Below, piece after piece: positions 12,400 to 22,527 of a stretch of 64,000 nt of DNA (position 1 is its first letter; each line of letters opens with the position of its first letter). The DNA is from Conus ventricosus (Eukaryota; Mollusca; Gastropoda; Neogastropoda; Conidae), in the NCBI GenBank assembly GCA_018398815.1, contig CM031626.1, positions 43,958,977 to 44,022,976 on the forward strand, read 5' to 3'. Both the position numbers and the translations under genes were made by a program. Under the pieces are notes generated by a model. It was not told the origin of the DNA, ran no database searches, and saw only the letters and a program-made list of their open reading frames with translations.

Positions 12400-13145
12400 G
12401 GAGGTCATCAGCCTCTCACTGGTCATGGAAATTCCCAACTATAAATTCACTGGAGGTCATCAATGTCATGGGTCATGGAGAGCCCCTGCTTGGGGGTCAT
12501 CAATGTCACATGGGTCAAGGTTATCTCCAGCTGTAAACAAGGTGAAGGTCATCAGTGTCGCAGGGTTCACAGAAAGCCCAGCTAAATTAGTTTATATATC
12601 ATCAATGTCACAGACATCATGGAAATTCTCAGCTACACTAGTAAGTTGCCACCGACATCGTAGGGATCATGTAAATCCGAGTTACATTAGGCTGGATATC
12701 ATTCATGTCACAGGGATTATGGAAATCCACAGCAATAAATTAAATTCAGATACCCTCACTGTCTCAGGGGTCGTGGAAACATCCAGCCAACACTAGGTTG
12801 GGTATCATCAATATTAAATGGATTATGGAAATTTGCATCTATAAAACTAGGTTCGAGGTTATCAACATCACAGGGATTGTGAAAACCCCAGTCTGTAAGT
12901 AGGATCAGACGTCGTGACCCCAATCTATAAATTAGATCAGAAGTCATAAATGTCAAGGTCAAGGAAGTCTTTATTACCTGAACTGGCCATCATCAATACC
13001 GCATAGATCACGGAAATCCCCAACTACATTTATTGTCTTTCGGAGGTCCCAATGTCGAATGATTAAAAAAGAATTCCAGCTATAGATTAGGTCACAGAAA
13101 TCCCTGGTCATAAACTATGATACAAGCCAGCAATATTACATGGAT
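12400..13145. repeat. Degenerate ~53-bp minisatellite, right part
   Basis: Continuation of the array at 10725-11470, with the same GGTCATCAATGTCA...CATGGAAATCC...TATAAA motifs at lower similarity. It decays into unique sequence near 13140. Confidence 0.8.
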
Positions 13146-13285
13146 CTCACATTTTTCTGGCATGAACACTGCTATTACTGCTGTCCAAGCTCACCAAGAA
13201 TGACAATGACATACAAAATGCCTGTGGAGGTTGCTGACCAGATGAACCTGCAGAGACAGCCATTTTCCGACCCTTCCCAACTTAC

Positions 13286-13556
13286 ATGGCCCTGTCACAA
13301 GAAGACACGTCTGTGCAGCCATTGGTGCCGTCGTCGTTATCCTCACTTCCTGCTCTTCTCATCCCCCTCCTCTTCCATCAGAGTGCTGTCCCTTGCAGTC
13401 TCCGCTCCACGGCGTGACAGGTGGCAAGGGAGGTTGGGGGCAGCGTGCGACATGAAGCCAGCACATCACCACGACTTCTGCCACTGCCCATCCCTGACGT
13501 TGAGGCCTCGGCACTTGAGCAGGGACAGCGTATGGCAGGGACAATGTGCGGGTGAC
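13286..13556 (-). CDS. Candidate exon E of the RNF111-like gene, frame disrupted
   Basis: The minus strand has an acceptor (CTATGTTGCAG| at 13557-13559) and a donor (GGGCCAT|GTAAGT, GT at 13284-13285). Three short open pieces lie in different frames: CPCSSAEASTSGMGSGRSRG in the 5-prime part, AETARDSTLMEEEGDEKSR in the middle, and SEDNDDGTNGCTDVSSC before the donor. Each looks protein-like (Ser-rich, then acidic), so at least two single-base frameshifts would be needed for a continuous exon. Alternatively only the 3-prime part is coding. No family motif is recognised, and its place in the gene is inferred from strand and position. Confidence 0.3.
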
Positions 13557-13561
13557 CTGCA

Positions 13562-13720
13562 ACATAGGGGTAATAAGGTCAAGGTCAACAAGGCAAAGGT
13601 CATCCAAGCAAAGGTCAACATGGTATATGTCAATGAGACAGAGATCAACCTGCCGAAAGAACAAGGAAGAGATCAACAGGGCAAAACTCCAGGAGCAAGA
13701 CATGAGACCTGAGAAAGAAT
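13562..13720. repeat. Degenerate AAGGTCAACA(A)GGC repeat
   Basis: About eight diverged 15-16-bp units (AAGGTCAACAAGGCAAAGGT, CATCCAAGC...). They are related in motif to the GTCAACCAGGCAGAG array at 14.8 kb. Confidence 0.6.
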
Positions 13721-13840
13721 GAACAAGCCTGAAAAACTCTAAGGGATGCAGCAGGTGAGAGTGTCAACGAATCCAACTGGAATGAAATAAAAGACTCTAC
13801 ACTGAACTTCACATACGACCGAAACCTTATCTTTTATTAA

Positions 13841-14512
13841 CTCTCTTGACAAGCATGCACCGCTAGCACCCGACTGGAAATCACACTGCCAAAAGGCTGA
13901 GCGCCTGCCAGCACCCGGTAAAGCACGTGGCAACAATGGGCACCGCCATGTTTCTTGTAGAAAAGGAAGTCTCGCGAGAATGTGACTTACTTCTTCCTGT
14001 AGCCATTCACTTCCATTTGCAAAAAAAAAAAGGAGTCGATACGTGCCGTAGTTCTCAAGTTATGAATTTTTAAAGTTTTGTGGTCGAAATGTTGTTTTTC
14101 ACCATGGCTAACCTTGACATCTGCCGTTCTATAATGAGATTTAGTAATGAAGATACTGTGATTTGTGGGATTTACGGCATAAGACTTAGTGAAAGTGCTG
14201 GGTGATGAAGCTTACAGTGACCTAGATTTCGACTGTGATGAGGTTCCAGGTATGATAAACAACGATTCGGAAGAGAGTTCTGAAGAAGATTTTTTTTTTC
14301 CCAGAGTAAATAGCTCATGTGACATTCTTCAAACTTATGATATAGCAACATATATATTCGTAGGAATTCTTAAAATGATTTTCATTTCATTATTTCCTTT
14401 CCTCTCTTTTAAATCAATTTTAAATGGGTAACCATGTTCAAATTACGGAGTTACTTATCTTGCCGATGGTTTTCGGCATAACTAAGCTCAGGTAAGTGCA
14501 TACTGAAGAGGG
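13841..14512 (+). mobile_element. piggyBac-like MITE, copy 1
   Basis: A 672-bp element flanked by TTAA on both sides (13837-13840 and 14513-14516) with C(C/T)CTCTT terminal inverted repeats. TTAA target duplications and CCC-type termini are the hallmark of piggyBac. An almost full-length reverse-complement copy lies at 18383-19053. Inside are a palindrome TCTCGCGAGA (13970-13979), an ATG near 14105 (MANLDICRSIMRF) and an acidic piece ending NDSEESSEEDFFF, which looks like the acidic N-terminus of a piggyBac transposase. The catalytic region is absent, so this is a non-autonomous deletion derivative in an intron of the minus-strand gene. Confidence 0.75.
13970..13979. promoter_or_regulatory. 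TCTCGCGAGA palindromic promoter motif inside MITE 1
   Basis: An exact palindrome TCTCGCGAGA, a known animal core-promoter element bound by BANP/ZBTB33-type factors. It sits 5-prime of the residual transposase start, together with a CCGCCATGTTT string, so it may be the promoter of the ancestral transposon. Confidence 0.45.
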
Positions 14513-14582
14513 TTAAGCTACATTCAGGCAAAGATCCACATCCACCTGTGGCGTAAGGGCAGACAGTCCTTGATGGCCTTAA

Positions 14583-14586
<4 letters not shown>

Positions 14587-14648
<62 letters not shown>
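14587..14648. repeat. (AC)n microsatellite
   Basis: Uninterrupted AC run of about 31 units. Confidence 0.97.
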
Positions 14649-14784
14649 CTAAGTTTTCTTGGTGGAATCATGTTCAATCTCCAGAGTGGCCCTGGATACC
14701 TTTGAAAACAAAAAAACAAATTCAGGTTAACACAAGAAAAGTCTCACATCTGAGCAGGGAGAAGTGAACTAGATTCTAGTCAAG

Positions 14785-15235
14785 CAGACAGAGGTCAATC
14801 AGGCAGAAGTCAGAGATCACCCAGCAAAAGGTCAGAGAGGTCAACCAGGCAGAGGTCAGAGGTCAACCAGGCAGAGGTCAGAGAGGTCAACCAGGCAGAT
14901 GTCAACTGCGCAGAGGTCAAACAGATAGGTCAACCAGGCAGAGGTCAAGAGAGGTCAACCAGGCAGAGATCAAACAGAGGTCAACCAGGCAGAGATCAAA
15001 CAGAGGTCAACCAGGCAGGTCAGAGGTCAACCAGGCAGAGGTCAAACAGAGAGGTCAACCAGGCAGAGGTCAAACAGAGAGGTCAACCAGGCAGAGGTCA
15101 AACAGAGAGGTCAACCAGGCAGAGATCAAACAAGAGAGGTCAGCCAGGCAGAGGTCACACAGAGACAGTCAACCAGAGAGGTCAACCAGGCAGAGGTCAC
15201 AGAGAGAGAGTCAACCAGGCTGAAGTGAACAGGAA
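14785..15235. repeat. GAGGTCAACCAGGCA minisatellite
   Basis: About twenty-five tandem units of 15-26 bp built on GAGGTCAACCAGGCA with an optional AGAGGTCAAACA spacer. The central copies are nearly identical. Confidence 0.93.
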
Positions 15236-15240
15236 AGGAC

Positions 15241-15445
15241 AATCAACAGGTTCATCCACCAGTGATGAGCTATCAACCTATATAAACAATGAGCTACACG
15301 TTACCACAAAGACCTGGTGGTAGATGAGGGATGATGCAGGACCAATCAACAGGTTCATCCACCAGTGATGAGCTATCAACCTATATAAACAATGAGCTAC
15401 ACGTTACCACAAAGACCTGGTGGTAGATGAGAGATGATGCAGAAG
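15241..15445. repeat. Direct tandem duplication of ~100 bp
   Basis: Two adjacent, almost identical copies that start AATCAACAGGTTCATCCACC and end GGTGGTAGATGAG(A/G)GATGATGC. The boundary is near 15340. A third partial start (ACCAATCAACAG) follows. Confidence 0.9.
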
Positions 15446-15454
15446 GACCAATCA

Positions 15455-15782
15455 ACAGTTAAATGGTGATGGAGGGGGCTGGAAAGATGGTGAAGGGGGG
15501 TAAGTGGGGTGGCTGGAGGTGGAACAGTGATGAAGGAGTGGTGGTCAAGGTGATGTAGTCCAGAGGTTGACAAGTAGTGGTGGTGGAGGGGTGGCAGTGG
15601 TGGAGGGGTGCTGGCAGTGGTGGAGGGGGTGGTGGTGGTGGTGGAAGGGGTGGTGGTGGTGGTGACAAAGTGGATGAGTGCTGGTGGAGGGGTGGAGGGG
15701 AAGACAGCGAGAGGGTGGTACAGGGACGATAGAGGGTTGGTAGAGGAGGACCAGTAAAAAGGGGGAGGGGGTAGGGGGGTCA
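15455..15782. repeat. G-rich (GGT/GGA)n low-complexity tract
   Basis: About 320 bases rich in GGTGGTGGT, GGAGGGG and GGGGGT on the plus strand, with many G-runs of three or more. On the sense (minus) strand it is C-rich. Long Pro-rich frames on the minus strand are low-complexity artefacts. Confidence 0.85.
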
Positions 15783-16098
15783 TTAACAGTCACACTGAGA
15801 TCAGGTTACGGTCAAACATCAGAGTCCTAGTTACAATCAAACACTGGGATCATGTTGTCAAACGGTAACATGACCCCAAACAAACTGTGAGGTCACAGCA
15901 AACAGTCAAAGGCGGGCAGGGGAATGGGGGTCCTAATTACAGTGGAAAGGTGGAGGTCATGACACACAATGAACAGTGGGGTCACAGTGAACAGTTCAAC
16001 AGTGGAGCCCTGCAGCTGACTGATGACTATCATCATTTTGACCACGCACACTTCAGACACCACAGACAGCCAAGCAGAATTCTTTTTTCCCCCCTTAC
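15783..16098. other. Degenerate GTCAAACA/GGTCA-rich intronic sequence
   Basis: Diverged repeats of the strings GTCACA, GTCAAACA and ACAGTGG can be seen, but no clear unit length. No gene is seen. Confidence 0.4.
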
Positions 16099-16184
16099 CT
16101 CCCCTTTCTTCTGGACTGGTGTCCATGTCTGGTCGGCTGTCGTACCTTGTCCATCGTCGGCTAGCATCACTGGCGGGGCTGGGT
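16099..16184 (-). CDS. Candidate exon D of the RNF111-like gene
   Basis: An 86-bp minus-strand exon with acceptor GTGTCAACAG| (16185-16187) and donor GGGGAG|GTAAGG (GT at 16097-16098). Two frames are open. One reads RPSPASDASRRWTRYDSRPD followed by MDTSPEERG. The other reads PAPPVMLADDGQGTTADQTW followed by TPVQKKGE. The first is Arg/Ser/Asp-rich, like the disordered N-terminal part of Arkadia, but neither frame carries a diagnostic motif. Assignment is by strand, spacing and splice sites. Confidence 0.42.
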
Positions 16185-16339
16185 CTGTTGACACAACACA
16201 CATCACACCTGCAGGCGAGACTGACACCCTACTAACCTGAGGCTCCTTTCACACAGCCTTTACTGTTAACCTTCACGGTGTTTAACCCGGTGCCAAATTT
16301 GCAGGTTGCATAAGACTCGCACTCATCCGAGTTCTCAAG

Positions 16340-16578
16340 ATGACAGGAGGGGAGGTGGTTCACCTTTATCTTCCAAATGTTAACAAAACCAGGGGAGGAG
16401 GGTGAAGGATGGGGAGAGGGAGGGGGAAGTGGTTCACCTTTGTCTTCCAAATGTTAACAAAACCAGGGAGGAGGGTGAAGGATGGGGAGAGGGAGGGGGA
16501 AGTGGTTCACCTTTGTCTTCCAAATGTTAACAAAACCAGGGGAGGAGGGTGAAGGATGGGGAGAGGGAGGGGAGGAGC
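16340..16578. repeat. ~74-bp minisatellite, about 3 copies
   Basis: Near-identical units (spacing 74 and 73 bp) containing GGTTCACCTTTGTCTTCCAA, ATGTTAACAAAACCAGG and GGATGGGGAGAGGGAGGGGG. Confidence 0.93.
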
Positions 16579-17529
16579 AGACAACAATTTGATCCTCCCA
16601 ATGTGTTCTTCATGTTTGATTATTACAGTCATCAAGTCAAGACTTACTTCCCATTCTTTTTTCACGCTCTCCACAATGAGCTAAAATATCCGTTTCAGAT
16701 GGTAACGTCTTATCATATTCACAAAAGTTTTCCACATGGTCATGGCCTTACCTGCCAATGTAACGAACTGTGCAACGCAGAGCAGAAACTGTGGAGGAAG
16801 GACAGACCTGACAATGCCGAAATCCAGTTTTGATCAGTGAAAACAGGAATCGCTTTTTGCTGTGTAAAAGCAAATCTGTTCTCCATTGTTTAGATAAGGA
16901 AATCTTCTCAAAGCCTTGCAACACTGGGCCCTAAAAAAGAACAATGTTGAAAGCAGCTGACTAACTACCAGTGACTCCATTCAAAGGCGATTTTCTTACT
17001 TTCTGCATGCCAGATTTTCTGCCTCAACCTGAAAGTGGTATCCCTAGAGCCACAAAAGCTAGAAGGAAACATTCTGATGCCTGAACTGAACAGTGCAAAA
17101 TGTTCACTGGGCCCGACAGGCAATGTTCAGATTTTTCATACAGTTAGCTTCAAGCCCCAGCCTGAAAAGTGGGTACCCCTGGTTGGTGGGTCTGTAAATG
17201 CAACTCATCCATCAACCTCACCCCCCTATGTAGTGTAATTTAGGGTGGATCTGTTCATGAAACAAAAATGTGTGAGTAATGATGAAGATCTGTCAGTTCA
17301 ACTCATCTTTAAACTACAGGAATCATGTGATATGGTTTGGTTCTGTTTAGACCTCTATCAATACGGTATGTTACGTAACATGGGTGAGTCTGTTTACACA
17401 TGACAATGACAGGTATCAACAGAAAAACGCTAACACCGTCCTACTAAAAACTACTGACAATGACAGGCGTAAACAGAGATAGGCTGACAGGTACATCTGC
17501 TACAGACGCTGACATTGACAGAAACTTAC
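16579..17529. other. Intronic sequence without recognised features
   Basis: About 950 bases of ordinary composition. The short frames here have no start context, splice signals or family motifs that I recognise. Confidence 0.5.
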
Positions 17530-17927
17530 CTGTTACAGCACCCCAAGCAAGTGGAATGAGGGGGAAGAGCGGTGGCGTCGATGAAGTCGACGATGACGCA
17601 TACAACAGTGCTGATCCACTTCAGGGCGCAGGGGCAAGTTGAAGAGGGAGTAAGGATTCAGCGCATCGTACATGTCCGACGTCCCAAAGCTCCCCTCCAC
17701 CTCCATCCCCCCCTCTTCTCCGTCCAAATCTGACACAACAACATCATCCATGCCAACCACCTCGTCCGTCCGAGAAGGGCAGGCGTCGACCGAAGCTCTC
17801 CGCTGGTCAGACGCTGAGGGCGACCAATAGGACGAGTCTGGAATCATGGTGGAAGAAATGGCTGACATGAAGACACGCTGGAACTGTTCACTGATTCCAG
17901 CACCAACTTCGGCTTCTGCTTCTGAGG
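17530..17927 (-). CDS. Candidate exon C: acidic/VVVSDLD motif exon
   Basis: The longest candidate exon (398 bp). Acceptor CTACTTTTCAG| at 17928-17930; donor TAACAG|GTAAGT (GT at 17528-17529). The frame reads SASEAEAEVGAGISEQFQRV..., then DACPSRTDEVVGMDDVVVSD followed by LDGEEGGMEVEGSF, and ends with a basic MRHRRLHRRHRSS segment. The acidic-flanked V-V-V is SIM-like and comparable to the first SIM of Arkadia. The basic Arg/His stretch is reminiscent of Arkadia's basic N-terminal half. An in-frame TAA lies three bases before the donor (17533-17535). It disappears if one base is missing or added in the last part, or the true frame there may differ. Confidence 0.45.
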
Positions 17928-17930
17928 CTG

Positions 17931-18382
17931 AAAAGTAGAAGCATGCGTACATTTTCACACATTATGTATTTACACTAAAAAGCAAACACATGCATGCACT
18001 TTCCTATGTTTCCCTATTGTGACTTCTGCCCTTGATGTTTCTGCCTTGGAAGATCACCAATTTTTTTCCCTTTGCCAATGGCCAGATAAATATCATTTTA
18101 TTTCAGATTCAACATTTTAACTACCAGTCTGTCATCTGTGATTATCAGTTGCCAACCTGTCTGTATTTGACCACTGAGGGTGATTCTAAATTTTCTTCCC
18201 ATTCAGTTTATTTGGGAAGGCTGACAATAAGACTTTGCGCTTTGAACCATTTGCCCCAGCACAATATGCTTTGAATCAAGGCAAAAGAAGTTTCTAAATA
18301 TATCATATTTTACATTTTACACTGTATTCACTCCGACTGGAAAAATAAACGATTAACAATGACAGAGAACATTCTTACTTAA
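17931..18382. other. Intronic sequence without recognised features
   Basis: AT-rich; only the exon C polypyrimidine/acceptor context and unremarkable sequence up to the TTAA of the MITE. Confidence 0.5.
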
Positions 18383-19053
18383 CCCTCTTTTGCATGCACT
18401 TACCTTAGTTAGTTACGCCGAAAAAACCGTCGGCAAGGTAAGTAACTCCGTAATTTGAACATGGTTACCCAATTAAAAAATTAATTTAAAAGAGAGGAAA
18501 GGAAATAGTCAAATGAAAATAATTTTTAAAAGTCCTACGAATATATATGTTGCTACATCATAAGTTTGAAGAATATCACATGAGCCATTTACTCGGGGGG
18601 AAAAAAAAAAAAAAAAATCTTCTTCAGAACTTTCTTCCGAATCATACCTGGAACATCATCCCAGTCGAAATCTAGGTCACTCTAAGCTTCATTACCCAGC
18701 ACTTTCACTAAGTGTTATGCCCTAAATCCTACAAATCACAGTATCTTCATCACTAGATCTCGTTATAGAACGGCAGAAATCAATGTTAGCGATGGCGAAA
18801 AACAGCATTTCGACCACAAAACTTAAAAAATTCGTAACTCGAGAACTACGGCACGTATCGACTCGCGGTTTTTTGCAAACGGAAGTAAATGGCCACAGGA
18901 AGAAGGAAGTCACATTCTCGCGAGACTTCCTTTTCTACGAGAAATATGGCGGCGCCCATTGTTGCCACGTGTTTTACCGGGCGCTGGCAGGCGCTCAGCG
19001 TTTTGGCTGTGTGATTTCGTTGGGCGCTAGCGGGCGCTCCGCTGTCAAGAGGG
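18383..19053 (-). mobile_element. piggyBac-like MITE, copy 2 (inverted)
   Basis: A 671-bp near full-length reverse complement of the element at 13841-14512, flanked by TTAA (18379-18382 and 19054-19057) with CCCTCTT at both ends. It carries the same TCTCGCGAGA palindrome (18916-18925), a GCCGCCAT string, and the degraded coding start (minus strand, DFCRSITRSSDEDTVIC). A poly-T/poly-A expansion at 18601-18617 interrupts the acidic segment. Together with copy 1 it forms a large inverted repeat around exons D and C. Confidence 0.75.
18916..18925. promoter_or_regulatory. TCTCGCGAGA palindromic promoter motif inside MITE 2
   Basis: The same exact palindrome as in MITE copy 1, at the corresponding position. 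Confidence 0.45.
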
Positions 19054-19114
19054 TTAACATCGTTGTGGATGAATCAGTCACATGAACAGTGGGTTAGGTG
19101 CCGCTTAATCAACA

Positions 19115-19735
19115 GCAGTGACTCCAAACTACTGTACAGGTGTGTTTCAAACTTCAATACGATGTGTTTGGTTTGAGGCTCCAAACTACTGTACAGGTAT
19201 GTTTCAAATCACTTCAAACTTCAATACGATGTGTTTGGTTTGAGGCTCCAAACTACTGTACAGGTATGTTTCAAATCACTTCAAACTTCAATACGATGTG
19301 TTTGGTTTGAGGCTCCAAACTACTGTACAGGTATGTTTCAAATCACTTCAAACTTCAATACGATGTGTTTGGTTTGAGGCTCCAAACTACTGTACAGGTA
19401 TGTTTCAAACTTCAATTACGATGTGTTTGGTTTGAGGCTCCAAACTACTGTACAGGTATGTTTCAACTTCAATACGATGTGTTTGGTTTGAGGCTCCAAA
19501 CTACTGTACAGGTATGTTTCAAACTTCAATACGATGTGTTTGGTTTGAGGCTCCAAACTACTGTACGGTATGTTTCAAACTTCAATAAATACGATGTGTT
19601 TGGTTTGAGGCTCCAAACTACTGTACTGGTATGTTTCAAATCACTTCAAACTTCAATACGATGCGTTTGGTTTGAGGCTCCAAACTACTGTACAGGTTGT
19701 TTCAAATCGCTTCAAACTTCACACATAGCCACTTA
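19115..19735. repeat. 55/67-bp minisatellite, about 11 copies
   Basis: Highly uniform tandem units with GGTTTGAGGCTCCAAACTAC, TGTACAGGTATGTTTCAAA and CTTCAATACGATGTGTTT. Two unit lengths exist: about 67 bp, with an internal near-duplication (TTTCAAATCACTTCAAACTT), and about 55 bp without it. The 67-bp forms cluster at both ends and the short forms in the middle (19400-19590). Confidence 0.95.
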
Positions 19736-20100
19736 AGTTTGAAGCAATTGTAAACATACCATTCTATATTGAAGATGACTGACCACAACAGTTACAAATG
19801 TCAACACTTCATAGACATACTATAAAACTACATCCCTTACCAATATGTTTTTGATTAATTTGATACTATTCTGACAGACAGGGTTTTAAACAATACCCAA
19901 ACTTTATAAATCTGTCTGCCAATCTTGGAACAGTAATTGGTTACCAGAAGCACATTACATTAAAGAAAAAAAAAGGTAGTTGAGAATAATGTCCTTGGTC
20001 TCAATTACAATCTGATTGCACGATGTGCGCACGCACCACGCCACACCCCAGCACACACATACACACACAACACACACACACACACACCTTCCTTCCTCAC
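19736..20100. other. Intronic sequence with a short (AC)n
   Basis: Unique-looking AT-rich sequence, with an AC microsatellite at 20056-20088 just downstream (minus sense) of the exon B donor. Confidence 0.5.
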
Positions 20101-20289
20101 CACCTTGCCACTGACCGACAGACTGCTCAGCGATAACTTCTGCCTGCGCACACATTTCGTGCATAGCATCATGGGAAGGGTCAGGGGTGTCACCAGCGTC
20201 AGCAGTTCCAGCTGCAGCTACGGTGCCTCACTGGCCCGGTCGCCGTCATCAATGATGATCTCCTCCTCTTCTCCTTCCTCTTTCTCCTC
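20101..20289 (-). CDS. Candidate exon B: EEEEIIIDDGD acidic motif exon
   Basis: A minus-strand exon with acceptor TGTGGATCCAG| (20290-20292) and a donor at GGTG|GTGAGG (or three bases earlier at CAAG|GTGGTG). It starts with EEKEEGEEEEIIIDDGDRAS. The I-I-I core inside an acidic stretch is SIM-like. A stop appears right after, but the next frame continues without stops as VAAAGTADAGDTPDPSHD followed by AMHEMCAQAEVIAEQSV to the donor. A single missing or extra base near 20220 would make the whole exon continuous. I take this as a probable assembly indel, though a false exon cannot be excluded. Confidence 0.42.
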
Positions 20290-22104
20290 CTGGATCCACA
20301 GTTGATAACAACATCTTCAGCAGCTGATCCAAATACAGCATTTTCAAGGGCAAACTAGCTAACTCTTAACAACACCACCACACCCCACCCTCTCTTCCCC
20401 CGTCCTCTCTCTGACCCCCCTCCAACCTCCCCTCTCTCCTTAACACCACTAATAAATGTTGACATGCCAAAGTCATTTTTACTTAGTTTTGATTTTCAAG
20501 TAATGATGTTCATTTTTTTTTTTTTATTGGAAAGGAGTGTTGGAAGGGGGGGGGGGGGGGGAGGTTATGAGTTCATGGGAAAACATATTTCTGATATATG
20601 ACATACAAATAAAAACAACCATTAAAAAAAAAAAAAAAAAGAAAAAAAAAAGAGAAAAAAGCAAAACACAAAATAATCTATGCTGGCATTGAAAACATGA
20701 GCCCAGATCTCCTCTTTCCCCTTCATCCTATCCCCCCACCACCTTCCCACTCCCACAGTGGCTGACCATGGGGCACTGAGGACTGGACATGGCAAACCTG
20801 ACACCATGGTCAACCTCCCTAGTCTGTGCCACGGTCAGTCAAGAGGGGTTCACTGTACCAGTGTTCCTTATAACGCACAACTGTCAATACTTTACACACC
20901 ATTCTGCATTGATAAGATATGTTGCTATAGCCAGCCGACCGCAGGCCACATCAGGCTGCATTCTGCATTCACACACAGATCTTACACAGAGGGTTCTGGA
21001 CACACAGTTTTTTATTCGCAAATACAAATGTTTTTTCTGCAGCTTTGTTCGAAGTCGAAAGTTGCGAACTCTTCAAGAGGTGCAATGACTCGAAGTTTCA
21101 TTGATGAAAATGCTTCCACTTCAGAGTTGCGGCCCCTGTCTGATTAGCCAAGTCTTCACAATGGTCACGGAAAAGAAGCAATCATGGCTTTGATTAGTGG
21201 CTCTTTCCACACACAAAAAAAACTTGCTACACACATGAGTCAGTAAACCAAGTTTCATAAAAGGAAATGACTTTTTCCTCTCCTTCACCATTCCTGATGA
21301 AGAGATGTACAAAGGCAGTATGAGAGACCTGCCACTTTTTCTTGTTGATCTTGCTTTTAATTTAATTGTCGAAGGGAACTGGCTGAAGCCATTGATCTAA
21401 AAAACACTGCACACAGGTTCAATTCCATTCCATCTTTCAGAAATGTGGGTCTTGCATAATGGAGTAAATGGATGACATGAACAAGCATTCTGACACAGCT
21501 GATTCTTCATGGCTGTCTGCCTATAAAAAGTGTAAGTGGTTGAATTAAAACATTGGTGATGGTGAACTCTTACACTTGAAAAGTAGTGATTCCAAGTGTG
21601 ACACAAGACAATTGTGTAAGAATATCATAAACATAGGAAAGAAGATTCGGCAACGTCCTAGTTTAGCTTCAAGAATCTGGAGCAAAGTACTAGTTAGATG
21701 CCCCCTTCACCCTTCCTCTGCCCCCCACCCCCACCACCACCCACCTCTCTTCTCCTTTTTTTTTGGTTTCCACAGAGAGAGTTCCCATCAAACAGCGACT
21801 TTTCTCTGACGAAAGATGGGAAAGGGAGCTCTGAAACAGGAAACTAAAAACTTTTTTCTTTTTCTTTTGCCTCTGATGTTTTTGTTATATTGAAAGCAGC
21901 TGTATGAATGTTCATGTTAGTACCTACTTGTCTTGTGCAGCAGAATCAAAACCAGTGTCGTGAGCATATTATTATGATTAAGCTTTCTTCGAATTCAGGT
22001 ATTGTAGCAGGCACCCTCAGACTTCACCAAAGGACCCTCTGATTTCTTTTAAACAGAGTCTCAAGGACCCTTACTCTCAATGCTAGAAGGACCGCTGACT
22101 GTAC
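20290..22104. other. Intronic sequence; homopolymer tracts only
   Basis: About 1.8 kb without recognised genes or repeat families. It contains poly-T (20512-20525), poly-G (20547-20560) and a purine A-rich tract (20624-20662). No supported reading frame. Confidence 0.5.
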
Positions 22105-22234
22105 CTGTTTGACTGACGCTGTCACTGTGGGCATGGACGAAGAGTTGTCTGCCCATGACACACTGCTGCCCCCTGCTGCCATCAACTCCTCCTCCATGGC
22201 CGGTGACCTCTTCTTCCGCTGGTCTTCTTTGTGT
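22105..22234 (-). CDS. Candidate exon A, upstream-most exon seen of the RNF111-like gene
   Basis: A 130-bp minus-strand exon with a textbook acceptor (TTTATTTTCACTGCAG|, CAG at 22235-22237) and donor (AAACAG|GTACAG, GT at 22103-22104). The preferred frame reads HKEDQRKKRSPAMEEELMAA followed by GGSSVSWADNSSSMPTVTAS and VKQ: a basic start, an acidic patch and a Ser-rich end, as in a disordered nuclear regulator. A second frame is also open but less protein-like. No domain is recognised. It is linked to the downstream exons by strand and order only. Confidence 0.48.
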
Positions 22235-22527
22235 CTGCAGTGAAAATAAACAAGTCCCCATCAAATCCTTTATCATCCCAGGACCTGTCTTGAGCAAGCT
22301 CACTAAGTGTTAAAGGGAGAGTCAGACAGGGGGAACATGTCTACTGAGAGCGTTCACTGTGCCTCCCCAGTCTCACCTGATAGAACGTAGGTCTTCATTG
22401 TCAAAGGGTGACCCATAGCTAAACATACTTTTTCTTTTTAAATTCAAGTAAGTTGATATAGTATGACATAATGGTAAATAAAGAGAAAAAGAAAGAAAGA
22501 AAGAAACAAGATGCAAAGCATATAAAC